The notes below the pieces were generated by a model. That model was not told the DNA's origin and ran no database searches. It saw nothing but the letters and a program-made list of their open reading frames with translations. From Tolypeutes matacus (lineage: Eukaryota; Chordata; Mammalia; Cingulata; Chlamyphoridae): DNA of 64,000 nt. Shown piece by piece: positions 30,561 to 42,290 of this stretch (positions within the stretch are counted from its first letter, which is position 1; every line of letters starts with the position of its first letter). The position numbers and the translations under genes are program-made. Location of the stretch: positions 5,561,514 to 5,625,513 of the forward strand of contig JAKSZT010037198.1 in NCBI GenBank assembly GCA_026826555.1, given 5' to 3'.

Positions 30561-32894
30561 TCTTTTGCCTATTTTTAAATCGGGTAGTTTGTCTTTTTAT
30601 TGTTGAGTTGTATGATCTCTTTATATATCATGGATATTAAACTCTTATTGGATATGTGATTTCCAAATATTTTCTCCCAGTGAGTCAGCTGCCTTTTCAC
30701 CCTTTTGACAAGGTCCTTTGAGGTGCAAAAGTGTTTAATTTTGGGGAGGTTCCATTTATCTATTTTTTCTTTTGTTATTCGTGCTCTGGATGTAAGGTTT
30801 AAGAAACTACCACCTACCACAAGATCTTGATGATGTTTTCCTACATTTTCTTCTAGGAGTTTTATGGTTGGCACTTTTATATTTAGGTCTTTGATCCATT
30901 TTGAGTTAATTTTTGTGTAAGGTGTGAGATAGAGGTCCTCTTTCTTTCTTTTGAATATGGCTATTCAGTTCTCCCAGCACCATTTGCTGAAGAGACTGTT
31001 CTGGTTCAGCTGGGCAGACTTAACAGCCTTATCAAAAATCACTTGACTGTAGATGTGAGGGTCTATTTCTGAGTTCTCAATTTGGTTCCATTGGTCAATC
31101 TGTCTATCTTTATGCCAGTACCATGCTGTTTTCACCACTATATCTAAGTAATATGCTTTAAAATAAGGAAGTGAGAGTCCTCCAACTTCGTTCTTTTTAA
31201 AGACATTTTTGGCTATTCAAGGTCTCTTACCCTTCCGAATAAATTTGATTATTGGCTTTTCTATTTCTTCAAAAAAGACTGTTGGGATTTTTATTAGGTT
31301 TGTGTTGAATCTGTAAAACAGTTTGGATAGAACCAATGTCTTAATGATATTTAGTCTTCTAGTCCATAAACATGGAATGTCCTTCCGTTTATTTAGGTCT
31401 TCTTTGTTTTTTTTTTTAAGCAATGTTTTGTAGTTTTCTGAATACAGATCCTTTATGTCCTTGGTTAAGTTTATTCCTAAATATTTGATTTGTCACTATT
31501 ATACATGGAATTTTTTTCTGATTTCTTCCTCAGATTGCACATCAATGGTGTATAGAAAACGCTATTGATTTTTCTGTATTAATCTTGTATCCCGCCGCTT
31601 TGCTGAACTCACCTATTAATTCTAGTAGCTTCGTTGTGGATTTTTCAGGATTTTCTCTATAAGATCGTATCATCAGTGAATAGTGAAAGTTTTACTTCTT
31701 CCTTTCCTATTTGGGTGCCTTTTATTTCTTTATCTACCCTAATTGCTCTAGCTAGAACTTCTAGCACAATATTGAAACACATTGGTGACAGTGGGCATCC
31801 TTGTCTTGTTCCTGATATCATTGGGGAAGCTTTCAGTCTTTCATCATTAAGTACAATGCTAGCTGTAGATTTTTCAAATATGCACTTTACCATATTGAGA
31901 AAGCTTCCTTCTATTCCTATCTTTTAGAGTGCTTTTATCAAGAAAGGGTGCTGTATTTTGTCAGATGCCTTTTCTGTATCAATCGAGAGGATCATGTGAT
32001 TTTCTTTTTCAATTTATTAATGTGGTTTATTACACTAATTGATTTTCTTGTGTTGAACCACCCTTGCATACCTTGGATAAAACCCACTTGATCGTGGTGT
32101 ATAATTCTTTTAAAGTGCTTTTGGATTTGGTTTACTAGTATTTTGTTGAGGATTTTTTGCATCTATATTCATTAGAGATATTGGTCTGTAATTTTCTTTT
32201 CTTCTTTGTAGTATCTTTATCTGGTTTTGGTATTAGGGTGATGTTGGCTTCATAGAATGAGTTTGGTAGCATTCTTTCCTGTTCAATTTTTTTGAAGAGT
32301 TTGAACAAGGTTGGTATTAGATATGTTTGAATGATTTGTAGAATTCACCTGTGAAGCCTTCTGGTCCTGGGCTTTTCATCTTTGGGAGGTTCTTCATGAC
32401 TGTTTCAATTTCTTCACTTTCTGATTTCAGTGTAGGTGGTTCATGTGTTTCTAGGAATTTGTCCATCTTGTCTACATTGTCTAGTTTTTTGGCATACAGT
32501 TGTTCATAGTATCCTCTTATGATCTCTCTTATTTTTGTGGGGTCAGTGATAATGTCTCTCCTCTCATTTCTGATTTTACTTATTTGCGTCTTCTCTCTTT
32601 TTTCTTTGTCAGTCTATCTAAGGGTTTGTCGATTTTGTTGATCTTCTCAAAGAACCAAGTTTTGGTTTTGTTGATTCTACTGGTGTTTTTTTTTTTTTTC
32701 TCAACTTCATTTATTTCTGCTCTGATCTTTACAATTTCTTTCCTTTGGCTTGGTTTGGGATTAGTTTGCTCTTCTTTTTCTAGTTCCTCCACGTGTATAG
32801 TTAGATCTTCAATTTTAGCTCTTTCTTTTTTTTTAATGTAAGCATTGAGGGCTGTAAATTTCCCTCTCAGCAATACCTTCCTGGTGTCCCATAG

Positions 32895-33114
32895 TTTTTT
32901 TTTTTTTTAGGTACAGGGGGCCCAGGATTGAACTTGGGATCTCGTTTGTGGGAAGCCAGCACTCAACCACTGAGCTACATTGGCTTCCCTAAGTTGGTTA
33001 GTTGGTTTTATCATTTGTTTTGCTTTTCATTTTTTCAGGAGGCACCAGGAACTGAACCTGGGACCTCCCATGTGTGAGGCGGGCACTCAGCTGCTTGAGC
33101 CACATCTGCTCCTA
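32895..33114 (-). mobile_element. Dimeric DAS-SINE, minus strand
   Basis: It is flanked by TGTCCCATAG at 32885-32894 and 33115-33124. Two heads are present on the minus strand (ending near 33110 and 32996) with A-rich linker and tail. The same target word was used again by the BTBD1 retrocopy. Confidence 0.92.
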
Positions 33115-34011
33115 TGTCCCATAGGTTTTTTTTTTTTTTTTTTTTAAGGATAATAGATATTTATTTTTTTAAAAAATTCCAGGGGTGCTCCCAGTGTAAG
33201 CAGACAGTTCTGTTTCTTGTACCTTCTATAGCTACAATCAGTTACAATCATCGTTGTTCAGTACAACATATTTGAGGCATTTGAAATGTCTCATATGTCA
33301 AAAAAATTAACTTGTCTCTGGTATACCATACTTCTTAGCACAAGTATTTTCCATAATGGTTACTACAGAGTATTTGCTGGCTAATCTTTAGTTAATCAGA
33401 ATCACATGTTCCATAGATATTCCAGTTAACTGAGGTTTATATCTGTACGTCACTGGTACCAGAGAGAGAGAATTACCCCTTTTCTTCAGCAATTTCAGAA
33501 GGCCCCTGAAATTTGCCTTCTTATTGCCTTCTTGGAAATAAGGTGAAATAAAAGAAAACAAAATATTATTTTCGATGAAAAAAATTTATATCCTAATTAC
33601 TATTATTTAAGTAGATACTTAAAAGAATTTTTATTTTTAAGCATCTTCCATAACTATTAGATACACCTAAACTTAATTACACTTAAGGTTCTCATAAGAT
33701 AATCATTTCAAGGGGAAAAAAGTGAATGTTATTTCATTTATATAAAATAATTTGCTTATAAAAAGTATACAAATGTCATTCTGCCAGATGTGCCTCTTAC
33801 CTCCTCATACAGCTGCACCAGTGACATTAATGATGTCATGAACATTAAAAACTTGTAATTCTTGGACAGAATTGTGCTTTGACAGAAAGCATCACTTTCA
33901 GCAGGAGTGATTCTGTTGGGTATCTTTAAAATGTCAAAGTAGTTGTTAGAAATATTTAGTTTCTTTCTGTGTAAGATTATCCCCACAAGGCTGAACTGAT
34001 GTCTGTTTCCC

Positions 34012-34074
34012 AACCACCACCACCACCACCACCATCTCCATCATCTCCATCATCTCCATCATCTCCACCCCAGG
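34012..34074. repeat. (CAC)n and (ATCTCCATC)n microsatellite
   Basis: A CAC trinucleotide run passes into repeated ATCATCTCC units, within the 3' UTR of the BTBD1 retrocopy. Confidence 0.95.
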
Positions 34075-34742
34075 AGTAACCAGTGCACCCCCATCCAGAT
34101 CGACAGGCACAGTGGTGCAGTTTAGCGATAAAGAATCCAGTCTTAGCTTACACCTTTAGAGCGTTTGTTTATATCACATTATTGTGAATTTATACAAACT
34201 CCATTGGTAGTTTAAAACTGTACTGTTACACATTACTATACTATTACAAAATATCCTTTTCTGTAAATGCATTGAAAATTTTCTTGGGTATTTATTAGGC
34301 CTATTTTTGGCAATATTTCAAATGCTAACAACCAGATATTTCTTCACAGTTGTTTCAATATTTCCAAACTCCAAATATAAAAAGTCAGTTTTCTTAATTC
34401 TCTGAAATTGCTTACTTGAGTTCATAGGAATTCTCTAGGAATACTGACCCATCTCACCTAATCTAACCTTCAAAATAGTTAAAACAAAACCAAAACAAAC
34501 CAGCTGTATATAATGAGTCTTTCAATTATAAAACTATTGAAAGATTATGAATCAGCTGATCTATGAAATTATACAGGAGAAAGTTGAAATAGCTGCTTTT
34601 TGTTTTTAAAAATTAAACTTAGGTTATAAGAAAGTTGAAAATCTGCCTTTAAGTCATGCAGAATAAGTCAACATTTTTCTATCTCCTCTAAGAAACTCAA
34701 ATGTTTCTTAAAATGATAATCATAACACTCAAAACTATTTTT

Positions 34743-34918
34743 TTTTTAAAGATTTTATTTATTTATTCATTTATCCCCCCCTTGCTGCCTGCGCTCGCTG
34801 GGTCAGCTAACCACGCCATGCGGGCGGGCTTGCCTTCACCAGGAGGCCCCGGGAACCGAACCCAGGCCTCCCATATGGTAAACGGGAGCCCTACTGATTG
34901 AGCCACAGCCGCTTCCCT
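34743..34918 (-). mobile_element. DAS-SINE in the BTBD1 retrocopy
   Basis: The TSD AAAACTATTTTT is at 34731-34742 and 34919-34930. It is of the ~180-bp class and complete. It dates the BTBD1 insertion as older than this SINE. Confidence 0.95.
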
Positions 34919-37286
34919 AAAACTATTTTTTGTGGCCAGTTATTTATGTCTTTGAGACTAGAATGTATGGTTCTATTTAGCCAAGATAAATTATAATGCT
35001 AAATTATGTATAAAATATTATTGCAGGTATTTGTCCATCTTCTATTGATGTGCCATTATTATTGCCAGGGGACCTAAAGAAGTATAAAACAGTTTTGCTA
35101 GCAGTGGGTGTTTCATTCACTACTTTCTTCAGTTCTTTTGTGCCATAGTAGGAATCTGGACCTTTAAGGGTGGCGCAGGCTGTATAGCACACTTTGGGCA
35201 GGATCTCTATTGGTTCTTTGAACATGACCCTGAATGTTTTAGAGGTCCCATCACAACTAAATCAGGTATCATTTTGTCCCAGAGCTTGTTTTTTTTTTTT
35301 TCATATTCAGTTATCTGTATATTCACTTGATAATCTGTGGGACCATGAATAGGTTCATATAAGCCAAATCCCACAATAGAAATTCTTCTATTAACCATGA
35401 ACCTGATTCGATCACTCGTTCCACTGTAACCCCAACAGCTCTCTACTTGCTGTAACCTATTGATGCTGTATTCCTTCCCTCTGAGGCAGTATTTTAGTCG
35501 GTCAATGTAATCAACTTGCGGTTTAGTTGTAAATGAAGTAAAAAAGTAAATGAAGTAAAATGAAGAAAGATTTACCACTTCACCATCTGACAAAATTTCA
35601 GATTGAGCAGGACCTGCTACAAACTCCTCAATTGTCATTAGTGGGAAGCGAATTAAGGAAAGTGCTTTTCCTAGAACTTTTCTGTTTGTTTCCAAGTCAC
35701 GGGCAATCGTCTCTGACATTCTGCTTCTGCCCAGCGCAAAACAGCTCCAAAAAGTCGACTTTCTCCAATAATAAGTGTACCTCTTTCCAGAACTGCACAA
35801 AGTGTGTCTATATCAATATCAGTAAATCCCTCTGCACTTATTGCATCTGTTGTGGTTTTGTCTATCGTGTCTAGACAAAGACTAGCAAACTGAGGTTCAT
35901 CAAATAATTGAGCCGGAGTAAGAAGCGTAAAGGCATTCTCTGCCCTAAGATGTTTGATAAGAAATTCAACACAATGTGCTTCCAAGGCTGGGACTGTGTA
36001 TTTCTTAGCAGTATAAAGAGTGGTCATAAATGTCTCTGGACCAATCTGAACTTCATCTGAATATAGATATCTCAGCAGTGCCAGGAAGGCAGTGGGCTCC
36101 ATCCACGTCTGGCAGCTCGATCTCTACCGATGTGGCCATGCCGCATTGAACATGGCATTGAAGGGGTGGGTGAGGAAGAGCTGCTTGGCCCCGCTGCCCT
36201 TGCCCAGCACGAAGCACAAATCGCTCAGCATGTCTGAGTTGAAGAGGAAGGCGAAGGGCTCCTTCAGCGACGCCTTGGTCGCCTGCCAGTTGTAGAGCAG
36301 CTCCCTCTGCAGGGGGAGCAGGGCCCAATCCCACAGGGCGGGCTTGGTCTCAGCCCTCAGGTCTTGCTCCCCCAGCACCGCAGGCCTGACGGAGGCCATT
36401 CTTTAGGCCCGGGCTACGGAGAACGCCCCCGGAGGCCCCCATAGGTTTTGATACGTTGTGTTCTCATTTTCATTTGTCTCAAGATATTTGCCTAATTCTC
36501 TTGCAATTTCTTCTTTGACCCACTGATGATTTAAGGATGTGTTGTTTAATGTGATATATTTATGAATTTTCCCTTTCTCCATCCATTATTGATTTCCATC
36601 TTCATTCTGTTATGATCAGAGAAAGTGCTTTGTATCAGAGAAAGTGCTTTGTATAATTTCAGTCTTTTTAAAATTATTGAGACTTGTCTTGTGACCCAAC
36701 GTATGGTCTATCTTGGAGATGGTTTCATGAGCACTTGAAATGAATGTATATCCTGCTGTTTTGGGGTCCAATGCTCTAAAGATGTTTGTTAGGTCTAGTT
36801 CATTTATCATACTATTCAAGTTCTCTATTTATCCTCTGTGCAGATGTTCTATCCAATACTGAGAGTGGAATATTGAAGTCTCCAAGTATTATTGTAGAGA
36901 TGTCTATTTCTCCCTTCAGCTTTGCCAGTGTGTGCCTCATGGATCTTGGGGCACCTATGTTAGGTGCATAAATATTTAATATAGTTATTTCTTCTTGGTG
37001 AATTCCCCCTTTTATTAATACATAATGACCTTCCTCATCCCTTATAACAGTTTTGCATTTAAAATCTATTTTGTGTAATATTAGTATCATTAATCCAGCT
37101 CTTTTTTGGTTACTGTTTGCATGGAATATCTATTTCCAACCTTTCGCTTTTAACCTGGTTATGTCCTTACGTCTGACGTGTGTATGTAGATGTAGACATC
37201 TTTTTTAAATCCAGTCCATTAGTCTATGTCTTTTGATTGGGGAGTTCAAGCCATTAACACTCAATGGTTTTACTATAAAGGCATTT

Positions 37287-38295
37287 TTTTAAAAGAAAAC
37301 AATTTATTGAAGTATATCATTCATACATGAATATACATAAACAATAAGTGTTCAGTAAACATTGTGAACTTACAAAACAAACACGCATAACATCATACAG
37401 GGCTCCCACACATCATCCCACCACAAATACTTTGCATTGTTATGAAACATTTGTTAACAAATTATGAAAGAGCATCATCACAGTATTGCTACTAACTATA
37501 GTCCGGATCTTACTCCCCTATACTTTTTTTTTTTTTTAAGGATTTATTTATTTACTTTTATCCATTTTTACCCCCCCCCACACACACACCCATTTTTGCT
37601 GTTTTTGTATCCATTTGCTGGGCAACTGCTCTTTGTGTCTGTTTCCTGCCCTCTCTTCTTATACTTCTGTCTTCACTGGGATTCAATCCTTGGAACTGAT
37701 GTGGGAGAGAGGCATACTACTGCCTGTGCCCCCTTAGTTCCTGGTTTTTTGGCATGTCTTGTCTTGGCTGTCCCTTGTGTCACTCTCCTGTTATGTCATC
37801 ATCTTGCTGCGTGGCTTGTGGGGCTTGACAGCGCTCCTGTTCATGGGGCCTGACGGTGCACCCACGTGCAGGGCCTGGAGGGCTTACCCCGCTCATGGGC
37901 CCTGGTGGTGCACACCTGCTTGCGGGGCCTGACGATGCACCTGTGCATGGGGCCTGGTGGCCTGTGCACCTTCTATATTTTTCTTTTTTTTATTTTCACC
38001 AGGAGGTCCTGGGGATCGAACCCAGGTCCCTCCATATGGGAGACAGACGCCCAACCATTTGAGCCACATCCATCTCCCTGCTATATCTCTTAAGGTTGAC
38101 CAAAGATACCCAGAGTTACAGTCATTTCCCATACAGGATGGTCTTACAATAAATCAGGCTTAATATATCACCAGCATTCTAAAAACCAGATCTAGGGAGA
38201 AAAACTAGGTCTGGGGACACAAGCATGGTTTCTAATATAGCGAATGTTTAGCCTGCCCTGATTATCACAAAATCAGGACAGTGAGAATATTTGCA
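37287..38295 (-). mobile_element. 5'-truncated L1 3' end carrying a SINE
   Basis: It is bounded by AAAGGCATTT at 37277-37286 and 38296-38305. 37287-37515 matches the 3' UTR type at 11867 (TTATTGAAGTATATCATTCATA). After the SINE, 38090-38295 completes the fragment. Removing it rejoins the L1-D text. Confidence 0.85.
37527..38082 (-). mobile_element. Long DAS-SINE with internal GC-rich repeat
   Basis: The T15 tail tract, two box-B-like blocks (near 37681 and 38017) and a head ending GAGCCACATCC identify it. Its linker, about 37825-37970, is a tandem of GGGGCCTG(A/G)(C/T)GGTGCAC-like units of roughly 33 bp. It is the same subtype as 6789-7223. TSD unresolved. Confidence 0.85.
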
Positions 38296-38429
38296 AAAGG
38301 CATTTCTTACTTCATTTTGTCCTTTGGCTTTCTGTTGTCATATCATACTATTGTCTGTCTTTTTACACTTTAATTTATCCTTCCTAATAATCTTCATTTC
38401 TACACTCTTTTCCAAGTCTCTCATTATTG

Positions 38430-39300
38430 TTTTTTCCTTTCAGGCTGTAGCACTCCCTTTAGTATCTCTTGTAATTCTGGTCTTTTGGTAACATATTCTA
38501 TCAGTTTTCATTGTCTCTGAAGACTTTGAACTCACCCTCATCTTTGAAGGACAGTTTTGCCAGTTACAGAATTCTTGGCTGGCAGTTTCTCTCTTTCAGT
38601 ACATTAAATACATCATACGACTTTCTTCTCTTCTCCATGGTTTCTGATGAGAGGTCTGCTTTTAATCTTATTGAGGTTCCCTTGTATGTGATGCTTTGCT
38701 TTTCTCTTGCTGCTTTCAGAATACTCTCTTTATCTCTGATATCTGTCATTCTGAATAGTAGGTGTCTCGGGGTAGGTCTATTCTGATTTATTCTGTTTGG
38801 GGTGTGTTGTCCTTCTTGGATAATGATATTTATGTTTTTAAATAAGGGTTGGGCAGTTTTTTGTCATTATTTCCTCAAATATTCTTTCTGCCTCTTTTCC
38901 ATTCTCTTCTCCTTCTGGGAGAATGCATATATTTCTGCATTTTGCATTGTCATTCAATTCCTTGAGACCCTGTTCCATTTTTTCCATTCTTTTTTCTCTC
39001 TCTTTTCCAGTTCAGATGTTCTGTCTTCTAAATCACTAATTCTTTCTTCGAGCAATTCAAATCTGCTCGTGTGCCTCTAATGTATTTTTAATTTCATCCA
39101 TTGTGTCTTTCAATTCCATAAGATCTGTTACTTTTCTTTTTCAGGCTTTCAGATTGTTCTTTATGCTCACCCAGTGTCTTCTTAATATCCTTTTTTCTTT
39201 AGCCATACTTTCTTTCAATTCTTCGAATTGATTTAAGAGAGTTGTGTGATTATCATTGATTAAATATCTTAAATCTTGTATCTCTCCAGGATATTTGGTT
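38430..39300 (-). pseudogene. L1-D ORF1 remnant
   Basis: 38749-38564 encodes part of the ORF1p C-terminal domain (SILKAAREKQSITYKG; KERNCQPRIL). The coiled-coil and RRM-encoding parts lie upstream to about 39300 in several broken frames. Confidence 0.8.
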
Positions 39301-39504
39301 TGTTACTTTGGCTGGGCCATCTCTTCCTGTTTCTTAGTATGGTTTGTAATTTTTTGCTGATATCTAGGCATCTGAATATGTTGGTGAATTTACTCTGATA
39401 GCCAATTTCTCTCTCTTGCCTATTGTTTTTTTTTCACAGCTCTTCTTTGTTATTTATTTCAACTTATTCTAAGTCTTTAAAATTGCCCAGCTTAAGTTAT
39501 CAAA

Positions 39505-39523
39505 ATTCGGCCAGAGGCCGAAT
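39505..39523. repeat. Perfect 8-bp inverted repeat in the L1-D 5'UTR
   Basis: ATTCGGCCAGAGGCCGAAT has 8-bp arms around AGA. It is contained in L1-D 5' UTR sequence, and a GGCCGAATTC half-site recurs near 39706. Confidence 0.8.
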
Positions 39524-40104
39524 GGGGTACAGATATTCTCCCAGGAGTTAGGATACAGAGAGAGCCAAAAGCAGTTTTTGCCCTTTCAATTTCCAGACTG
39601 GCCAGCAGATGGCATGCATTGGTGCACCTTTCCATGGAGAGGAAGTCTCCATTTTCCTATGTTTTGGTCTGGCCAGAGCCGAGATTCAAAGCAGGTTCTG
39701 CTGGCCGAATTCACTGAAGAGAAATCCCCTGACTTCCCCTCCCTTTTCCCTTGTAACAGCTGACAGGAAGGAAGATGTCTTTTCCCCTCTCAGTCAGCTG
39801 CAGTGAGTAGGGGTTTTACAAACCCAGCTTAATATCTTGGGGGTGGGGGAGGGGAGCCCTTCCTGGCCGCCATGGGGGTTTGGTAACTCACATTTATTGT
39901 TTCAGTTTCTTCGTCTCTCTGTCCCTTACCCTCCAGCGAGTTGTGTAGCACTGCCCTGGTCTGCTGACCCCCAAAGTGGGTCCTTCAGATAGCTTTTGGC
40001 TCTTTCTCCATTGTTTTTGTGAGAGAGTTGAACCCTACCTGCCTAGTCCGAAGCCATCTTCCTCTAACCTTCTTTTGACTAGGGTTGGCATAGTATATTT
40101 ATTC

Positions 40105-42290
40105 CTATATCTTAAAAAAGAAAATTTTTTATTGTGGTAATACATATAAGAGGAAATTTGCCATTTTAATCTTTTAAAGTCTAGAATTCAGTGGCATTAA
40201 TTACATTTACAATAGTGTGCTACCATCCATTATCAAGCTTTTCATCATCCAAACAGCAATTGTGTCCTTATTAAGTAATAACTTCCTATTTGCCCAGGCC
40301 CCTCCTCAGCCCCTGGTAAACTCTAATTTTTTATTTATTTATTTATTTTTTAGGGTTTCCACATTTCCTAAAGTTTTTATTAAATGATTTAATAACATCA
40401 TAAATGCTTTCTAGGATATATTTTAAAAGAACAGGGTAGTCTGAATTTAATTAAAACATAAGGAATGCCTGAACTTACTACTGTATGTAAAATTAGATAA
40501 ACATTTGACAATCATTACCAACAAAAACCAAAAGGATACATTTTCTAAAATATAGAAACATACATAAGTGAAAGAAAGGCAGCCCAGTTCATGAAAATGA
40601 CCCCAAAATGTCAAAGGCCTATAAATGTATTATCTTTTTTTATATCTCTTTGAATTTGCTTATTTCATTTGTGGCATCATATAATATTTGTCCTTTTGTG
40701 TCTGGCTTATTTCACTTACCATGTTCCAGTGTTCATTCATGTTGTAGTGTAACAGAACTTCATTCCTTTTTATGACTGAATAATATTCCATTGTACATAT
40801 ATACCACATTTTATTTATCCATTCATCTGTCTATGAACACTTAGGTTGTTTCTACCTTTTGGGTACTGTGAATAATGCTGCTCTGGACATTGATGTACAA
40901 GTAACTTTTTAAGTCCCTCCTCTGAATTCTTTTGGTTATATACTTAGGAGTAGAATTGCAGGGTCATGGGGAAATGCATGTCTTTTCACTTTCTTGATAA
41001 TGTCCTTTGCAAAAAAAAAAAGTTTTTAATTTTGATGAAGTACAATTTCTCTATTTTTAAAAATTTTGTTGCTCATACTTTTGGTGTCATCTATGAATCC
41101 ATTGCCAAACATAAGGTCCAGAAGATTTTTCCCTCTGTTTTTTTCTAAGATTTTATAGTTTTAATTCTTATATTTAGGTTGTTGATTCATTTTTAGGTAA
41201 TTTTTGTCTATGGTGTGAAGTAGGACTCAATCCCTCTACTTTTATCTTACTTTTTTTTCTTTATATTTAAGATGTATTTCTTTTAGGAAGCAGATAGTTG
41301 GGTCTTTCTTTTTTATTCAATCAAACAATCTCTGTCTTTAATTGGGTTGTTTGGTCCACTGACTCTTAAATAATTGTTAATATGGTTAGGTTTCAAACTA
41401 TTATCTTGCTGTTTGGTTTTTTTTATTTGTTCCATCTGTTCTTTGTTCCATTTTCCCTCATTTTCTTTTTTCTTTGGATTGAGTATTTTTAAAGATTCTA
41501 TTTTTATCTCCTTTGTTGGATTAGCAGAAATTATTTTGTTATTTTAGTGGTTGCTCTAAGATTTATAGTATACACCTTTAACTTATCACAATCCACCTTC
41601 TAGTGATAAAATATCACTTCATATACAGTATATGAATCTTGCAAGAATATATTTCCAGTACTATACACAGTACTCCGTTGAACATCCCTGGGGTTATGGT
41701 TTTCTCTTTGTGCAGCTATCTCCTTTTCTATATTCTATCCTGCAAACTCTAGCTGCCATCGTGTTCTTGGACTCTCACTTCTGTCTCATCAAATCAGGGA
41801 GTTCATTAGGCTCTACCTGAAGCACTCTCCTTACTTCATAGAGTGGTCTGAAAAATCTCTCTCAAGTCTGGGGCACTTGTAGGGCTCACCTTGTTTGTTT
41901 CCCATTTCTCAGGGAATCCAGATCTAACTCCAAAGAGTCCACTCTTAACTGCCATGCTATTTGGGTACATTTGAGGGTAGCTGAAGGGAGCCTTTGTTGT
42001 AATGTTTCACAATTTGAAGGACTCTGGTCTTGCTGAGGATGCCCATCTCTGAGCTGTGGTCTTTGGCTTGGTGTAATCCAGACTCAAGTTTCTTAGCTAC
42101 ACTCCTTGGGCTTCCAAGGGTGTCTTTGAATGAATAGATTTCAAGGTATCTATGACCCCCTGAAATTAAATCAAATGTTGGCTGTGGGGAGAGGGATATA
42201 GCTTTGTTAGTCTCACCAGGACTTGTGACAATATCAATAACTCTGTTCTTTGGAAGCCAGTTGCTCCCCAGTGTCCTATTGCTTAAGGAT
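40105..42290 (-). mobile_element. Ancient L1, 3' UTR and ORF2
   Basis: Minus-strand old L1: the 3' UTR (TTTATTGTGGTAATACATATAAGAGG) near 40110, then the ORF2 end region (TTTTGTGTCTGGCTTATTTCACT, GAATAATATTCCATTGTACATATATACC) to about 41250, then more diverged ORF2 text to about 42290. Heavily decayed. A retroposed fragment interrupts it. Confidence 0.75.
40330..40635 (-). mobile_element. Retroposed 3'UTR-like fragment of unknown gene
   Basis: The surrounding L1 text resumes after this ~305-bp piece. On the minus strand it ends with an AATAAA-type signal (TTTAATAAAAACTTTAGG) followed about 25 nt later by an A-rich tail (AAAAAATAAATAAATAAAT). This is the form of a 5'-truncated processed mRNA end. 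The source gene is not recognised and the TSD is unclear. Confidence 0.5.

Larger units (their letters stand above)
33125..36437 (-). pseudogene. Processed pseudogene of BTBD1
   Basis: BTBD1 is a BTB/POZ-BACK-PHR domain substrate adaptor for Cullin-3 ubiquitin ligase. The minus strand holds a complete intronless copy: a GC-rich 5' end (36437-36400), coding region from ATG at 36399 to a stop at 35004, and 3' UTR to a T20 tract (poly(A), 33127-33147). Landmarks include [17 protein letters not shown] near 36300, [19 protein letters not shown] near 36010, [16 protein letters not shown] near 35830, and a PHR-domain end with [13 protein letters not shown] near 35180. The TSD CCCATAGGTTTT is at 33118-33129 and 36438-36449. 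Frameshifts near 36210, 35700 and 35210 and local deletions preclude function. A SINE sits in the 3' UTR. BTBD1 is favoured over the paralogue BTBD2 by my memory of the sequence. Confidence 0.92.
29418..37280 (-). pseudogene. L1-D ORF2 remnant
   Basis: The endonuclease domain is at 37090-36616 (LGDFNIPLS; SKIDHTLGH). The RT domain is at about 32400-31650 ([10 protein letters not shown] near 31815; the catalytic F-x-DD reads FTDD near 31665). The C-terminus is at 29732-29418 ([23 protein letters not shown]). Stops, frameshifts and insertions break it everywhere. A 20-bp tandem duplication (TCAGAGAAAGTGCTTTGTA twice) lies at 36617-36655. Confidence 0.85.
28838..40062 (-). mobile_element. L1-D: near-full-length minus-strand L1
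   Basis: Reading the minus strand: a 5' end with AGGAAGATGGCTTCGG (near 40062, YY1-like AAGATGGC), 5' UTR to ~39300, ORF1 (~39300-38430), ORF2 in pieces from ~37250 to 29418, and a ~580-bp 3' UTR ending near 28838. It has been expanded by at least six insertions: SINEs (29925, 30375, 32895), the BTBD1 retrocopy (33125-36437) and an L1 end with SINE (37287-38295). I could not find a clear TSD. Confidence 0.85.

Noticed and set aside
36053..36437. GC-rich, CpG-containing island suggesting a promoter
   Set aside because: It is the 5' exon sequence of the BTBD1 retrocopy, bounded by a TSD. No promoter sequence was carried along.
41632..41820. 62-aa frame in a unique-looking region
   Set aside because: Short, no homology recognised, and inside decayed L1 sequence.
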